A stretch of 64,000 nucleotides of DNA. It comes from Aliivibrio sp. 1S175. GTDB taxonomy: Bacteria > Pseudomonadota > Gammaproteobacteria > Enterobacterales > Vibrionaceae. The DNA is taken from assembly GCF_001690985.1 (NCBI RefSeq), contig NZ_MAJS01000005.1, positions 1 through 64,000 on the forward strand, in the 5' to 3' direction. The notes beneath the pieces were generated by a model, which was not told the origin of the DNA, searched no databases, and saw nothing but the letters and a program-made list of their open reading frames with translations. The translations under genes were made by a program, and so were the position numbers. Of the stretch, positions 1 through 8,783 are shown in pieces (within the stretch, counting starts at the first letter, position 1; each line of letters begins with the position of its first letter).

Positions 1-146
<146 letters not shown>

Positions 147-236
147 TTATGATTCGCCTTATCGAACAGTGATAAGGCGCGCCAGAATTTGCTATTTTAT
201 GCGTCAATTGCTCTTGACGCAAGGATATTGAGTGTT

Positions 237-2333
237 TTATCCGCGTTCAGCGATGATTCTATCAGCAACATTCTTCGAAACTTCACCGTATTCGGAAAAT
301 TCCATAGAGTAAGATGCTCGACCTTGAGTCGCAGAACGTAGAGATGTTGCATAACCAAACATTTCGGAAAGTGGAACTTGAGCACGGATTATTTTCAAAC
401 CAGCGATGCCATCGTCCATACCTTCAATCATGCCGCGGCGACGGTTTAAATCACCAACAACATCACCCATCCAGTCTTCTGGAGTGGTTACTTCAACTTT
501 CATCATTGGTTCAAGAATAACAGGTTGCGCTTCTAGTGCACCTTTCTTGAAAGCCATTGAACCCGCGATTCTGAACGCCATTTCATTGGAGTCCACATCG
601 TGGTATGAGCCATCAAAAAGCGTCGCTTTAACGTCGAGTACAGGATAACCTGCCAGCACGCCGTTATTCATTTGCTCTTCGATACCTTTTGCTACTGAGC
701 TGATGAATTCACGAGGAACTGCACCACCTACAATTTCGTCGACAAAAACGAAACCTGCATCATGTTCAGCTGGTTCAATTCTTAGCCATACATGACCGTA
801 TTGACCACGACCACCAGATTGACGAATGAATTTACCTTCCACTTCCGCGCTACCACGAATAGTTTCACGATATGCCACTTGAGGCTTACCAACGTTACAT
901 TCAACACTGAATTCACGCTTCATTCGATCAACGATAATATCTAAGTGTAGTTCACCCATACCAGAAATCAGTGTTTGTCCTGATTCTTTATCGGTTTCAA
1001 CTTTAAAAGATGGATCTTCAGCTGCTAGTTTACCTAGCGCGACGCCCATTTTTTCTTGATCTGCTAATGTTCTTGGTTCAACTGCTATCTGAATAACCGG
1101 TTCAGGAAATTCCATACGCTCAAGAATTACTTTCGCGTTTTGATCACACAGTGTATCACCTGTAGTTACATCTTTAAGGCCAATCGCCGCTGCGATATCA
1201 CCGGCACGTATTTCTTTCACTTCTTCACGCTTATTAGCATGAAGCTGAACAATACGACCAAAACGTTCACGCTTTTGTTTTACTGAGTTATAAACACCGT
1301 CACCAGTATTAACAACACCTGAATAAACACGCATGAAAGTCAACGTACCTACGAATGGGTCTGTTGCAATTTTAAACGCTAACGCTGCAAATGGTTCGTT
1401 GTCGTCTGCATGACGTTCAACTTCATTGTCGTTTTCATCAACGCCCTTAATTGCAGGAACATCGATAGGCGCAGGTAGGAACTCAACAACAGCATCAAGT
1501 ACCGCTTGAACCCCTTTATTCTTAAATGCAGAGCCACATGTCGCAAGAACAATCTCATTATTGATAGTTCGTGTGCGTAATGCGTTTTTAATTTCAGCTT
1601 CTGTCAGTTCTTCACCTTCAAGATATTTATCCATCAGTTCTTCTGACGCTTCCGCTGCCGCTTCAACTAAGTTTAGGCGCCATTCGTCTGCAAGCTCTTG
1701 CATATCAGCTGGAATATCTTCATACGTGAAGGTCATGCCTTGATCGGCTTCATTCCAATTGATTGTCTTCATCTTAATAAGGTCGATAACACCTCTAAAA
1801 TCTTCTTCTGCACCAATATTTAATTGGATAGGAACAGGATTTGCACCAAGACGATTTTTAATTTGTTCTACAACACGTAAGAAATCAGCACCTGCACGGT
1901 CCATCTTATTTACGAAGACAATACGAGGAACGCCGTACTTATTCGCTTGACGCCATACAGTTTCAGATTGAGGTTCTACACCAGATGAACCACAGAAAAC
2001 AACAACCGCACCATCAAGTACACGCAAAGAACGTTCTACTTCGATAGTAAAGTCAACGTGTCCAGGGGTATCAATGATATTAATACGATGATCATCAAAT
2101 TGTGCATCCATACCACGCCAAAAAGTCGTAGTTGCCGCAGAGGTAATGGTAATACCGCGCTCTTGCTCTTGTTCCATCCAGTCCATGGTAGCAGCACCAT
2201 CGTGAACTTCACCGATTTTATGAGAAAGGCCAGTATAGAATAGAATACGCTCAGTAGTAGTAGTTTTACCTGCATCTACGTGAGCACAGATACCGATATT
2301 ACGGTAGCGCTCAATAGGTGTATTTCGAGCCAC
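237..2333 (-). CDS. fusA: Elongation factor G
   Basis: EF-G is the ribosomal translocase GTPase and also acts with RRF in ribosome recycling. The 698-residue product has the normal full length. It opens with [20 protein letters not shown], carries the P-loop [15 protein letters not shown], the DxPGH motif ([10 protein letters not shown]) and the NKMDRAGA G4 motif, and runs through the usual five domains to the C-terminal end. It lies between rpsG and tuf on the same strand, the canonical str operon order. A perfect 11-bp hairpin sits in the gap to rpsG and may tune read-through between the ribosomal-protein part and the factor genes. Confidence 0.98.
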   Translation of the reverse strand: MARNTPIERYRNIGICAHVDAGKTTTTERILFYTGLSHKIGEVHDGAATMDWMEQEQERGITITSAATTTFWRGMDAQFDDHRINIIDTPGHVDFTIEVERSLRVLDGAVVVFCGSSGVEPQSETVWRQANKYGVPRIVFVNKMDRAGADFLRVVEQIKNRLGANPVPIQLNIGAEEDFRGVIDLIKMKTINWNEADQGMTFTYEDIPADMQELADEWRLNLVEAAAEASEELMDKYLEGEELTEAEIKNALRTRTINNEIVLATCGSAFKNKGVQAVLDAVVEFLPAPIDVPAIKGVDENDNEVERHADDNEPFAALAFKIATDPFVGTLTFMRVYSGVVNTGDGVYNSVKQKRERFGRIVQLHANKREEVKEIRAGDIAAAIGLKDVTTGDTLCDQNAKVILERMEFPEPVIQIAVEPRTLADQEKMGVALGKLAAEDPSFKVETDKESGQTLISGMGELHLDIIVDRMKREFSVECNVGKPQVAYRETIRGSAEVEGKFIRQSGGRGQYGHVWLRIEPAEHDAGFVFVDEIVGGAVPREFISSVAKGIEEQMNNGVLAGYPVLDVKATLFDGSYHDVDSNEMAFRIAGSMAFKKGALEAQPVILEPMMKVEVTTPEDWMGDVVGDLNRRRGMIEGMDDGIAGLKIIRAQVPLSEMFGYATSLRSATQGRASYSMEFSEYGEVSKNVADRIIAERG

Positions 2334-2435
2334 GGTTGTATCCTCTTATCTTAGGGATTATTGCTATTTCCCAACGCAAATGCATTGAAATAGCGATAAT
2401 GGCTAAGTGTTTTACTAAATGGGAAAGAAAGAAGT

Positions 2436-2462
2436 AAGGTGCAGCAAGGACTGCTGCACCTT
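2436..2462 (-). other. Perfect hairpin between rpsG and fusA
   Basis: An 11-bp perfect inverted repeat (arms aaggtgcagca and tgctgcacctt, loop of 5 bases) starts 5 bases after the rpsG stop. On the transcribed strand it is followed by a pyrimidine-rich stretch rather than a clean T run. It therefore looks more like a partial attenuator or RNA-processing/3'-end-protecting stem than a full terminator. That function is inferred. Confidence 0.6.
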
Positions 2463-2467
2463 CGGTA

Positions 2468-2938
2468 TTACCAGCGGTAATGAGCGAATGCTTTGTTAGC
2501 ATCAGCCATACGGTGAACGTCTTCACGTTTCTTAACCGCAGTACCTTTGTTCTCAGACGCGTCTAACATTTCGTTAGCAAGACGTTGAGCCATAGATTTT
2601 TCACCACGCTTACGCGCAGCTTCAACTAACCAACGCATAGCAAGTGCGTTACGGCGAACCGGACGTACTTCTACAGGAACTTGGTAAGTAGAACCACCCA
2701 CACGGCGAGATTTAACTTCTACCGATGGACGAATGTTTTCAAGAGCTTCTTCGAATACAGCTAAGTGATCTTTACCAGATTTCTCAGCCATTAATTCTAG
2801 TGCACCGTAAACGATTTTTTCAGCAGTTGATTTCTTACCGTCAACCATTACGATGTTTACAAATTTTGCCAACAGCTCAGATTTGAACTTAGGATCTGGA
2901 AGGATCTTACGTTGGCCTATTACGCGACGACGTGGCAT
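2468..2938 (-). CDS. rpsG: 30S ribosomal protein S7
   Basis: S7 nucleates assembly of the 30S head by binding the 3' major domain of 16S rRNA. It is also the translational repressor of the str operon in E. coli. The 156-residue protein starts [16 protein letters not shown] and contains the conserved [17 protein letters not shown] loop, full length for the family. It sits 94 bases downstream of rpsL and upstream of fusA on the same strand. No frameshift or odd residue is seen. Confidence 0.98.
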   Translation of the reverse strand: MPRRRVIGQRKILPDPKFKSELLAKFVNIVMVDGKKSTAEKIVYGALELMAEKSGKDHLAVFEEALENIRPSVEVKSRRVGGSTYQVPVEVRPVRRNALAMRWLVEAARKRGEKSMAQRLANEMLDASENKGTAVKKREDVHRMADANKAFAHYRW

Positions 2939-3032
2939 GGAATATCTCCGTTGTTGTCTTCAGGTTATCCAAAACTTTTCAGTTTCTTCAAATTACAAAT
3001 ATATAGTGTTTGGCCTTACTTAACGGATTCCA

Positions 3033-3422
<390 letters not shown>

Positions 3423-3454
3423 TTAGAGGTTCGAAAACTTTTGAAAAATCTATA

Positions 3455-3472
3455 TCCCTATGGAAATAGGGA
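3455..3472 (-). other. Stem-loop at the predicted 5' end of the rpsL mRNA
   Basis: Arms tccctA and Taggga (6 bp) enclose a 6-base loop. Counting about 7 bases from the -10 box places the transcript start at the base of this stem, so the mRNA would begin with a hairpin. Such 5' stems are known to protect mRNAs from RppH/RNase E in E. coli. Application here is inference. Confidence 0.5.
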
Positions 3473-3478
3473 CGCGAA

Positions 3479-3507
3479 ATTCTAAGGCTGAACGTGATAT
3501 GTGTCAA
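3479..3507 (-). promoter_or_regulatory. Sigma-70 promoter of the rpsL-rpsG-fusA-tuf operon
   Basis: Read on the minus strand, a perfect -35 box TTGACA (3507-3502) is followed after exactly 17 bases by a -10 box TAGAAT (3484-3479). A GC-rich discriminator (TTCGCG) comes directly after. A GC-rich discriminator is typical of stringently controlled ribosomal promoters. The site lies 72 bases before the rpsL start. Confidence 0.85.
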
Positions 3508-3572
3508 GAAATATACAGCACTATTAATAAACAATTTAAAAATAATTTAAGTTTCTCGAACATAACACACGA

Positions 3573-3860
3573 TTACCAAGTAACTATAGGTGAGTTAACT
3601 TGGGTTAGAGTTACAAATAAGTCATAGCTAACCAGTTGAATTTTATTATCAATTAATAATTTAACCCCCCTAGCTTCTACATCTTCTTGTAGGATATAGC
3701 ATTGTTTAAATGGAAGGATCAATAAATGATCCTTATGATCCGATATAGCTGCATAAACGCAATCTTGCGTGAGTAAAAGGACATCTTTCTCAACATTGAC
3801 TGGTAATTCTTGATTACGGAGTGCTTGAAGGCTATCTGTTTTAGTTAAGACATGCAGCAT
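3573..3860 (-). CDS. tusB: Sulfurtransferase complex subunit TusB
   Basis: TusB belongs to the DsrH family and forms the hexameric TusBCD complex. This complex relays sulfur from TusA to TusE/MnmA for 2-thiouridine at the tRNA wobble position. The 95-residue protein (MLHVLTKTDSLQALRN) has the right length and the family pattern of a short alpha/beta domain ending in LVTW-like sequence (PIVTW). It follows tusC by 3 bases and is last of the yheO-tusDCB run. The family is diverse, so the assignment rests on gene order as well as sequence. Confidence 0.9.
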   Translation of the reverse strand: MLHVLTKTDSLQALRNQELPVNVEKDVLLLTQDCVYAAISDHKDHLLILPFKQCYILQEDVEARGVKLLIDNKIQLVSYDLFVTLTQVNSPIVTW

Positions 3861-3863
3861 AAT

Positions 3864-4220
3864 TTAAAACACCATCACCTGATCACATTGCGATAACTGC
3901 TCATTAATTTGTTGATTAGAGATAACATCAACATCAATTAATAAATGACTTTTCTTGATACCACGATTTAATAAAGCTGTATTGCACACAAAGATTTCTT
4001 CAAGATCATACAGTGCTAACATTTTAAATCCTGCAATATAATCACGTGATAATACTTTCTCAGGCCGTTGATTTTCCAATAACTGTAATACCCCATCGCC
4101 AATAAAGAATATATGAATATCTTCACTGTACGCAGAAGCTGCAAGAATCGCATCTAATCCTTCCCTACCTTTTGTCGTAGAATGAGGTGAACTTTGAAAT
4201 ACAAATCCAATTCGATTCAT
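3864..4220 (-). CDS. tusC: Sulfurtransferase complex subunit TusC
   Basis: TusC is the DsrF-family subunit of the TusBCD sulfur relay used for mnm5s2U34 tRNA modification. The 118-residue product starts MNRIGFVFQSSPHSTTKGRE and shows the DsrE/F-like fold signature of a short GREGLDAILAASA helix followed by a hydrophobic strand (IHIFFIGDGVLQLL). It lies 29 bases after tusD and 3 bases before tusB, so it is co-transcribed with both. Confidence 0.93.
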   Translation of the reverse strand: MNRIGFVFQSSPHSTTKGREGLDAILAASAYSEDIHIFFIGDGVLQLLENQRPEKVLSRDYIAGFKMLALYDLEEIFVCNTALLNRGIKKSHLLIDVDVISNQQINEQLSQCDQVMVF

Positions 4221-4249
4221 AACTTACCTTTTAATTAAAAATCAATTTA

Positions 4250-4642
4250 TTAAAACTGGATTACTCGGTCAAATGTTAATAATGCAGTAGCTAAACCACC
4301 TAAACCTGCTTGCTGAAATTCGGAAGCCAGATTATGTTGGTTCCGCTTATTTTGTTCCGCTTCCTCTTTCCCTATAACGCCACGACGTAATGCTGCAGCC
4401 ACGCACGTTTCTAATTCAACATCATGTGCTTTTGCAAATTCTTGCCATGCTTTTGTTATATCAAATTCATCATTCGCAGGTAAGATTAATGACGAGGCGT
4501 TAAGTACTCCATCTTGATAGAAAAATACTTTTTTGAGCGTATGACCTTGCTCTATCAGTGCTTGGGCAAATTGAAATGCCTGTCTCGATGCTTGAGTTCC
4601 GTAAGCTGGCCCATTAACGACAAGCCCATAACATAAACTCAC
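4250..4642 (-). CDS. tusD: Sulfurtransferase complex subunit TusD
   Basis: TusD carries the persulfide-bearing cysteine of the TusBCD complex and takes sulfur from TusA in the cytoplasm. The 130-residue protein has [20 protein letters not shown] at the N terminus. Cys80, in the context [13 protein letters not shown], aligns with the catalytic Cys78 of E. coli TusD. The start codon overlaps the end of the yheO-like gene by 4 bases, which suggests translational coupling. No tusE is visible in this window. Confidence 0.95.
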   Translation of the reverse strand: MSLCYGLVVNGPAYGTQASRQAFQFAQALIEQGHTLKKVFFYQDGVLNASSLILPANDEFDITKAWQEFAKAHDVELETCVAAALRRGVIGKEEAEQNKRNQHNLASEFQQAGLGGLATALLTFDRVIQF

Positions 4643-5364
4643 TTTTCACCATCCTCAATTTTTCTCTGGCGAATATAAAGATACACTGTATGTTTTGAAA
4701 TATTTAACTGATCAGCTACACGATTAATTGCGTCTTTAATATCAAAGATACCTTTGTCGTATAAATCCATTACTATCTGTTTATTCTTAGCATTATTGCC
4801 TACTTCTTTATCTGCATTCACTTCATCAATAGTACGCTTTACTGTTTGATCAACTAATTCATCAACATCGCTAGCAAAGTTAACGCTTGATGCCGCTTCA
4901 TTTGCTTCTTCACTTGGCATAAATGAATGTAATACTTGAGAAAAAGGCGCATCTAGATTGATGTTAATACATAACAAACCAATAATTCTTTCATTGCCAT
5001 TACGAATTGCGACAGTAATCGACTTCATTAATACCCCACCCTTAGCTCGAGTGAAATATGAACGTGAAAAGTTACGCTCTGATCGCTGAATATCTTTCAA
5101 CATTTGCAGAGCTAAATCCGTAATAGGCGACCCCACTTTACGCCCGGTATTTTCACCATTAGCAATTCGGATTGCCGATTTATTAATGTCTTCTAATGAA
5201 TGCAGAACAATTTCACAATAGCTACCAATTAAACTCGCAATCCCATCAACTACCGCTTCATAAGAACGTAAGATGTGATGATCAAATTCAGTAAATGGCA
5301 CTACCTCAGATAAGCTTTCTTCTGCGGCATTTTCAATATTCATATACACCAACTCAATATCCAT
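4639..5364 (-). CDS. yheO: YheO-family transcriptional regulator (PAS-like plus HTH)
   Basis: The 241-residue protein matches E. coli YheO over its length. An N-terminal YheO/PAS-like domain contains [20 protein letters not shown] and [22 protein letters not shown]-terminal helix-turn-helix is centred on [20 protein letters not shown]. Its DNA targets are not known from sequence. It overlaps tusD by 4 bases, as in E. coli, so a link to tRNA thiolation or sulfur status is plausible but unproven. An in-frame ATG at 5343 could be an alternative start; neither has a strong ribosome-binding site. Confidence 0.9.
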   Translation of the reverse strand: MDIELVYMNIENAAEESLSEVVPFTEFDHHILRSYEAVVDGIASLIGSYCEIVLHSLEDINKSAIRIANGENTGRKVGSPITDLALQMLKDIQRSERNFSRSYFTRAKGGVLMKSITVAIRNGNERIIGLLCININLDAPFSQVLHSFMPSEEANEAASSVNFASDVDELVDQTVKRTIDEVNADKEVGNNAKNKQIVMDLYDKGIFDIKDAINRVADQLNISKHTVYLYIRQRKIEDGEK

Positions 5365-5437
5365 TTATCCAACGAGCAGCAAAAGCCAGTTGCTTAAAAT
5401 AATTCCATCAAGTTTATCAGAATATTTGCATGAAAAT

Positions 5438-5463
5438 AAAAAACCCCAGCAAGTGCCGGGGCT
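5438..5463 (-). terminator. Intrinsic terminator of fkpA
   Basis: On the minus strand a GC-rich stem (CCCCgGC/GCtGGGG) is followed by TTTTTTATTTT. It lies about 50 bases after the fkpA stop and separates fkpA from yheO-tusDCB. Confidence 0.85.
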
Positions 5464-5511
5464 AATTCAGTGATCTAAAACAAAGTTTAGATTATTTAAT
5501 CTTCGTTAAGA

Positions 5512-6306
5512 TTATTTTGCAGGTTTTGCTGCATCTTTGATTTCAAGCAATTCAACATCGAATACTAATGTTGAGTTTGCAGGGATCGCTTGGTTACCTT
5601 GAGCACCGTAACCTAATTCTGCAGGAATAACGAACTTGTACTTAGAACCTACGTTCATAAGTTGAACACCTTCAGTCCAACCAGGAATGACTGCATTTAA
5701 TGGGAACGTTGCAGGTTGGTTGCGATCATAAGAGCTATCAAACTTAGTACCATCAATTAGTGTACCTGAGTAATGAACAACTACTGTATCTGTGTCTTTA
5801 GGCTTAGGGCCATCAGCAGGAGTAATTACTTTGTATAAAAGACCTGATTCAGTCTTCATTACACCGTCTTGTTTTTCAAACTCTGCACGATAATCAGCAC
5901 CCGCTTTGATATTTGCTTCTGATTCAGCCGCTGCTTTTTGTTTTGCAATTTCAGCAACACGTTGATCCAGAGCTTGTAAAGCACCTTGAATTTCTTCGTC
6001 AGTTAGACGCTCTTTACCGTTAAATACATCTGTAACACCAGCCAGCACATCGGTTTTTTTCAGGTCTAAGCCAAGCTCTGTCTGTTTCTCTAGATTTGAG
6101 TTTAGGTATTTAGCCAATGATGCGCCGATTGCATAACCTGCTTTTTCATCTTCAGATGCAAATGTTGCTGCCGTAGCATTTTCTGCAGATGCTTCAATCT
6201 TAGCTGGCAACGTTGTAGCTTCTGTTTTTGGTGCTTCTTCTTTTTGACAACCAACAACAAATGCAACAGTTGCAGCAAGTAACGACACTTTAAAGATAGA
6301 TTTCAT
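5512..6306 (-). CDS. fkpA: FKBP-type peptidyl-prolyl isomerase, FkpA-like, predicted lipoprotein
   Basis: Envelope prolyl isomerase and chaperone of the FkpA/Mip family. The 264-residue protein has a dimerisation helix domain (about 45-145, with GYAIGASLAKYL and LTDEEIQGALQALDQRV) and a C-terminal FKBP domain (about 150-258, with VVVHYSGTLIDGTKFDSS and IPGWTEGVQLM). The signal sequence ends VAFVVGC, a lipobox with Cys20. The product should therefore be lipid-anchored, unlike soluble periplasmic E. coli FkpA. It is divergent from the WD40 lipoprotein gene and has its own terminator. Confidence 0.93.
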   Translation of the reverse strand: MKSIFKVSLLAATVAFVVGCQKEEAPKTEATTLPAKIEASAENATAATFASEDEKAGYAIGASLAKYLNSNLEKQTELGLDLKKTDVLAGVTDVFNGKERLTDEEIQGALQALDQRVAEIAKQKAAAESEANIKAGADYRAEFEKQDGVMKTESGLLYKVITPADGPKPKDTDTVVVHYSGTLIDGTKFDSSYDRNQPATFPLNAVIPGWTEGVQLMNVGSKYKFVIPAELGYGAQGNQAIPANSTLVFDVELLEIKDAAKPAK

Positions 6307-6434
6307 TTCAAAACTCCGGTTATTTGAGGTCTTGCCTCAATTTCTTATTCAATTTTTTAGATAAAGATGTGAAATACTGTTCATCACAATATACTAGTAC
6401 TTATAGACACATTACAAACGAGTAGTTCAATTTG

Positions 6435-7448
6435 ATGCGCCTTATCTCTCAATACATTGTAATTTTTGTCATTACGTTGACATTAGTAGGTTGTTTCTTG
6501 AATAACTCTGACGTTCAACGATGGGAAATTGCCACACAAGGAACAACCAGTTTTGCTTTAAGTCGTGATGCTCGTTTTGGTCTTTTTTTTGTTAAAGAGG
6601 GATCCAATGCTGTAAATACTAATAGCAAAATAAAAAGCGGATTGCATTTTTGGGATTTAGTCGACAATAAAGAATTAACCTATTTTGGTGCTCAAGATCA
6701 GCATGACTCAACGGTTTCGCATATAACCATTTCTGATAATTCACGCTTTGCCATTACTGCTACCAAAACCAATTTCGCCGTGTGGGATTTAGGTATGGGT
6801 ATCTCTGAAGGATTATGGTCTATTTCTGATGGCATTATTCGTGGTGTCGATATATCAAGTAATGGTCAACAAGTCTTGCTTGGCTTATCTAATGGTAAGG
6901 CTATTTATATTAATTTAGCAACAGGACGCAGGCTTGAATTTCTCGCTCATCGAGAAAAAGTAAATTCAGTTGCCCTATCAGCTAATGGAAAGTTTGCACT
7001 CTCTGGTGGTAATGATCACTTTGCTTATTTTTGGGACACACAGACAGGACAAATATTACACACCTTTGAACATGAGAAGCGCGTAAGTCGCATTGCACTG
7101 CAACGAGATGGCAAATACGCATTAACTGCCGACGGTGGTAATGAAGCTTTTATCTGGGATTTAAAAACGGGTGATAAAATTACAGAGTTAAGCACTTTCG
7201 CTCGTCAGCAAGTTTTCTCTAGTGCTCGCTTTAGTGATGACGGTTCTTATCTTATGACTGGTTCTCCATCAGGTACTATTATGTTGTGGGATACGCTCTC
7301 AGGTAAGAAAAAAGAACAATGGCGCGCCGAGCCATTAAAAGATGCACGCCCACCAACAGCGGTAGTGTATGATGTTGCCATTGATAAAAAACAACGAGTC
7401 ATTTCAGCCACCTCAGCCGGAATAGCTCAAGCTTGGTTGATAGAATAA
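6435..7448 (+). CDS. WD40-repeat lipoprotein
   Basis: The product is 337 residues. It begins with a lipoprotein signal (hydrophobic run then LTLVGC, Cys20), followed by several WD40 repeats. The repeats are visible as recurring W-D endings: FWDLVD, VWDLGMG, FWDTQTGQILHTF, IWDLKTGDKI and LWDTLSGKK. It is probably an envelope-anchored beta-propeller scaffold; the partner is unknown. The ATG at 6435 is chosen over a TTG three bases earlier. Its stop overlaps the slyX start by one base, so the two are translationally coupled. E. coli has no counterpart between fkpA and slyX. Confidence 0.85.
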   Translation: MRLISQYIVIFVITLTLVGCFLNNSDVQRWEIATQGTTSFALSRDARFGLFFVKEGSNAVNTNSKIKSGLHFWDLVDNKELTYFGAQDQHDSTVSHITISDNSRFAITATKTNFAVWDLGMGISEGLWSISDGIIRGVDISSNGQQVLLGLSNGKAIYINLATGRRLEFLAHREKVNSVALSANGKFALSGGNDHFAYFWDTQTGQILHTFEHEKRVSRIALQRDGKYALTADGGNEAFIWDLKTGDKITELSTFARQQVFSSARFSDDGSYLMTGSPSGTIMLWDTLSGKKKEQWRAEPLKDARPPTAVVYDVAIDKKQRVISATSAGIAQAWLIE

Positions 7449-7672
7449 TGACAACAGAAATTAAAAGATTAGAAGATAAAATTAGTGATTTAGAGTGCCA
7501 AATGGCGTTCCAAGAACAAACAATTGAAGAGTTAAACGATGCGTTATCTCAGCAACAATTACTGATCACTAATATGCAAGTTCAAATAAAGTTCATGGTG
7601 GGTAAAGTGAAAACCATGGATACGTCGAGCATGGCTGATCCATCAGAAGAGACACCACCACCGCATTACTAG
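7448..7672 (+). CDS. slyX: SlyX family protein
   Basis: Small acidic coiled-coil protein of unknown function, 74 residues. It has the SlyX heptad pattern (RLEDKISDLECQMAFQEQTI, then LNDALSQQQ) and the typical C-terminal ETPPPHY. The true ATG at 7448 overlaps the stop of the WD40 gene; a TTG upstream in frame is not needed. The TAG stop codon lies inside the first base pairs of an M repeat that starts at 7669. Function in E. coli is not established. Confidence 0.92.
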   Translation: MTTEIKRLEDKISDLECQMAFQEQTIEELNDALSQQQLLITNMQVQIKFMVGKVKTMDTSSMADPSEETPPPHY

Positions 7673-7796
7673 AGGCTATACACTTCGCTAACTAGAGACT
7701 AGTAAGAGCGTGTATCACTGATGAAGTAAATAGAACTGCCAATTCCTAATACTTTTGCTTTTATAGACTCTAGCTAGCGCAGCGTATAGTTTCTAG
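7669..7796. repeat. M element copy 1 (MITE-like palindrome)
   Basis: About 128 bp with imperfect terminal inverted repeats of about 30 bp. The left end reads ctagaggctatacacttcgc and the right end, reversed, reads ctagaaactatacgctgcgc. The inner part shows the family's colour motif (cttttatag). The slyX TAG stop (7670-7672) is part of the left end. The copy sits between slyX and the slyD terminator. Confidence 0.85.
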
Positions 7797-7798
7797 TT

Positions 7799-7842
7799 AA
7801 AAAAACCGCAGATGCTTTCACACCTGCGGTTTCAAATTTATC
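7799..7842 (-). terminator. T cassette copy 1: intrinsic terminator of slyD
   Basis: On the minus strand a 12-bp stem with one G-U pair (AAACCGCAGGTG / CATCTGCGGTTT) and loop TGAAAG is followed by seven T. The same hairpin recurs at three other places in this window. The flanking sequence between the slyD stop and the hairpin is also shared with the glpX copy. Confidence 0.9.
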
Positions 7843-7910
7843 ATAGAACTCAAGCTCGTCCTCGCCCCTAAACTCTCGAGCGAAGCGTCTTCGTTCCTGC
7901 TCTTAAAAGA

Positions 7911-8507
7911 TTACTTAGAACAGTTGCCTTTACCACAACATACATGCTCTTCTTCATGCTCGTGATCGTGAGAATGGCCTTCGCCACCACAACAACCGCC
8001 TTCATGATCATGGTCGTGTCCGTGGTCGTGACCACAGCCGCCTTCTTGATGTACATGACCGTGTGCTAGCTCTTCTTCAGTTGCAGCACGAACAGCAACA
8101 ACTTCAACGTCAAAACCTAGAGTTTGGCCAGCAAGCATGTGGTTACCATCAACAACAACTTCGTCGCCATCAACTTCTGTTACTTCTACAGGGATTGGAC
8201 CTTGGTCTGTATCAGCAAGGAAACGCATACCAACTTCAATTTGTTCAACACCTTGGAATACGTTTGCAGGAACACGTTGAACCATCTCATCCATGTGCTC
8301 GCCGTATGCATCTTCAGGAGTCACTGTGATGCTGAATTTATCGCCAGCGATTTTGCCTTCAAGTGCTTTTTCAAGACCTACGATTAGATTATCGTTACCG
8401 TGTAGGTAATCAAGAGGAGCTTCTACTGTTGATTGGTCAACAACTACGCCTTCTTCTGTTTTCACTTGGTAAGCAAGACTTACAACAACATTCTTTTCAA
8501 TTTTCAT
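7911..8507 (-). CDS. slyD: FKBP-type prolyl isomerase / metallochaperone SlyD
   Basis: SlyD is a cytoplasmic prolyl isomerase, chaperone and nickel-binding protein that helps hydrogenase maturation in E. coli. The 198-residue product has the split FKBP domain (MKIEKNVVVSLAYQV, then APLDYLHGNDNLIVGLEKAL) with the inserted flap domain. A C-terminal tail of about 50 residues is extremely rich in His and Cys (GGCGHDHGHDHDHEGGCCGG). The ATG at 8507 is chosen because it matches the family start and has GGAG upstream; an ATG 24 bases earlier is less likely. It ends with T cassette copy 1. Confidence 0.95.
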   Translation of the reverse strand: MKIEKNVVVSLAYQVKTEEGVVVDQSTVEAPLDYLHGNDNLIVGLEKALEGKIAGDKFSITVTPEDAYGEHMDEMVQRVPANVFQGVEQIEVGMRFLADTDQGPIPVEVTEVDGDEVVVDGNHMLAGQTLGFDVEVVAVRAATEEELAHGHVHQEGGCGHDHGHDHDHEGGCCGGEGHSHDHEHEEEHVCCGKGNCSK

Positions 8508-8563
8508 TTTAACTCCGGATGCACTTAGCATTAGTGGATGGTATTCAGTATTGCAACATAATA

Positions 8564-8758
8564 CTATTCAGGCTTAAAAACACCAATAACATCATCTTGC
8601 GCATGTTTGGTTTTTTCTATCGATTTTGGTGTTTTACGGTCTGTATGACCACATTCCACGCATTCGACATGTTCAATATTACTTTCTTCCCACCAGCGTA
8701 GCGTATCGGTTGTACTACACGATGGGCAAACCGCACCTGCAATAAATCGTTTTTTCAC
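8564..8758 (-). CDS. yheV: YheV-family small zinc-ribbon-like protein
   Basis: This 64-residue protein has two CxxC pairs, VCPSCS and VECVECGHTD. It is a small zinc ribbon typical of the YheV family, whose role is unknown. It lies between slyD and kefB exactly as in E. coli, 25 bases after the kefB stop, and is probably co-transcribed with kefGB. Confidence 0.88.
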   Translation of the reverse strand: MKKRFIAGAVCPSCSTTDTLRWWEESNIEHVECVECGHTDRKTPKSIEKTKHAQDDVIGVFKPE

Positions 8759-8783
8759 GGTTATTATCCTTGTGCTAATGATA

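Noticed and set aside
7799-7842. T hairpin as a riboswitch or small RNA gene
   Set aside because: It always follows a stop codon and ends in a T run, so a terminator explains it; a sponge or sRNA role is only a possibility noted in the findings.
8063-8387. Overlapping Gln/His-rich frames opposite slyD
   Set aside because: They are the reverse reading of the SlyD metal-binding and FKBP coding sequence, with no own ribosome-binding site.
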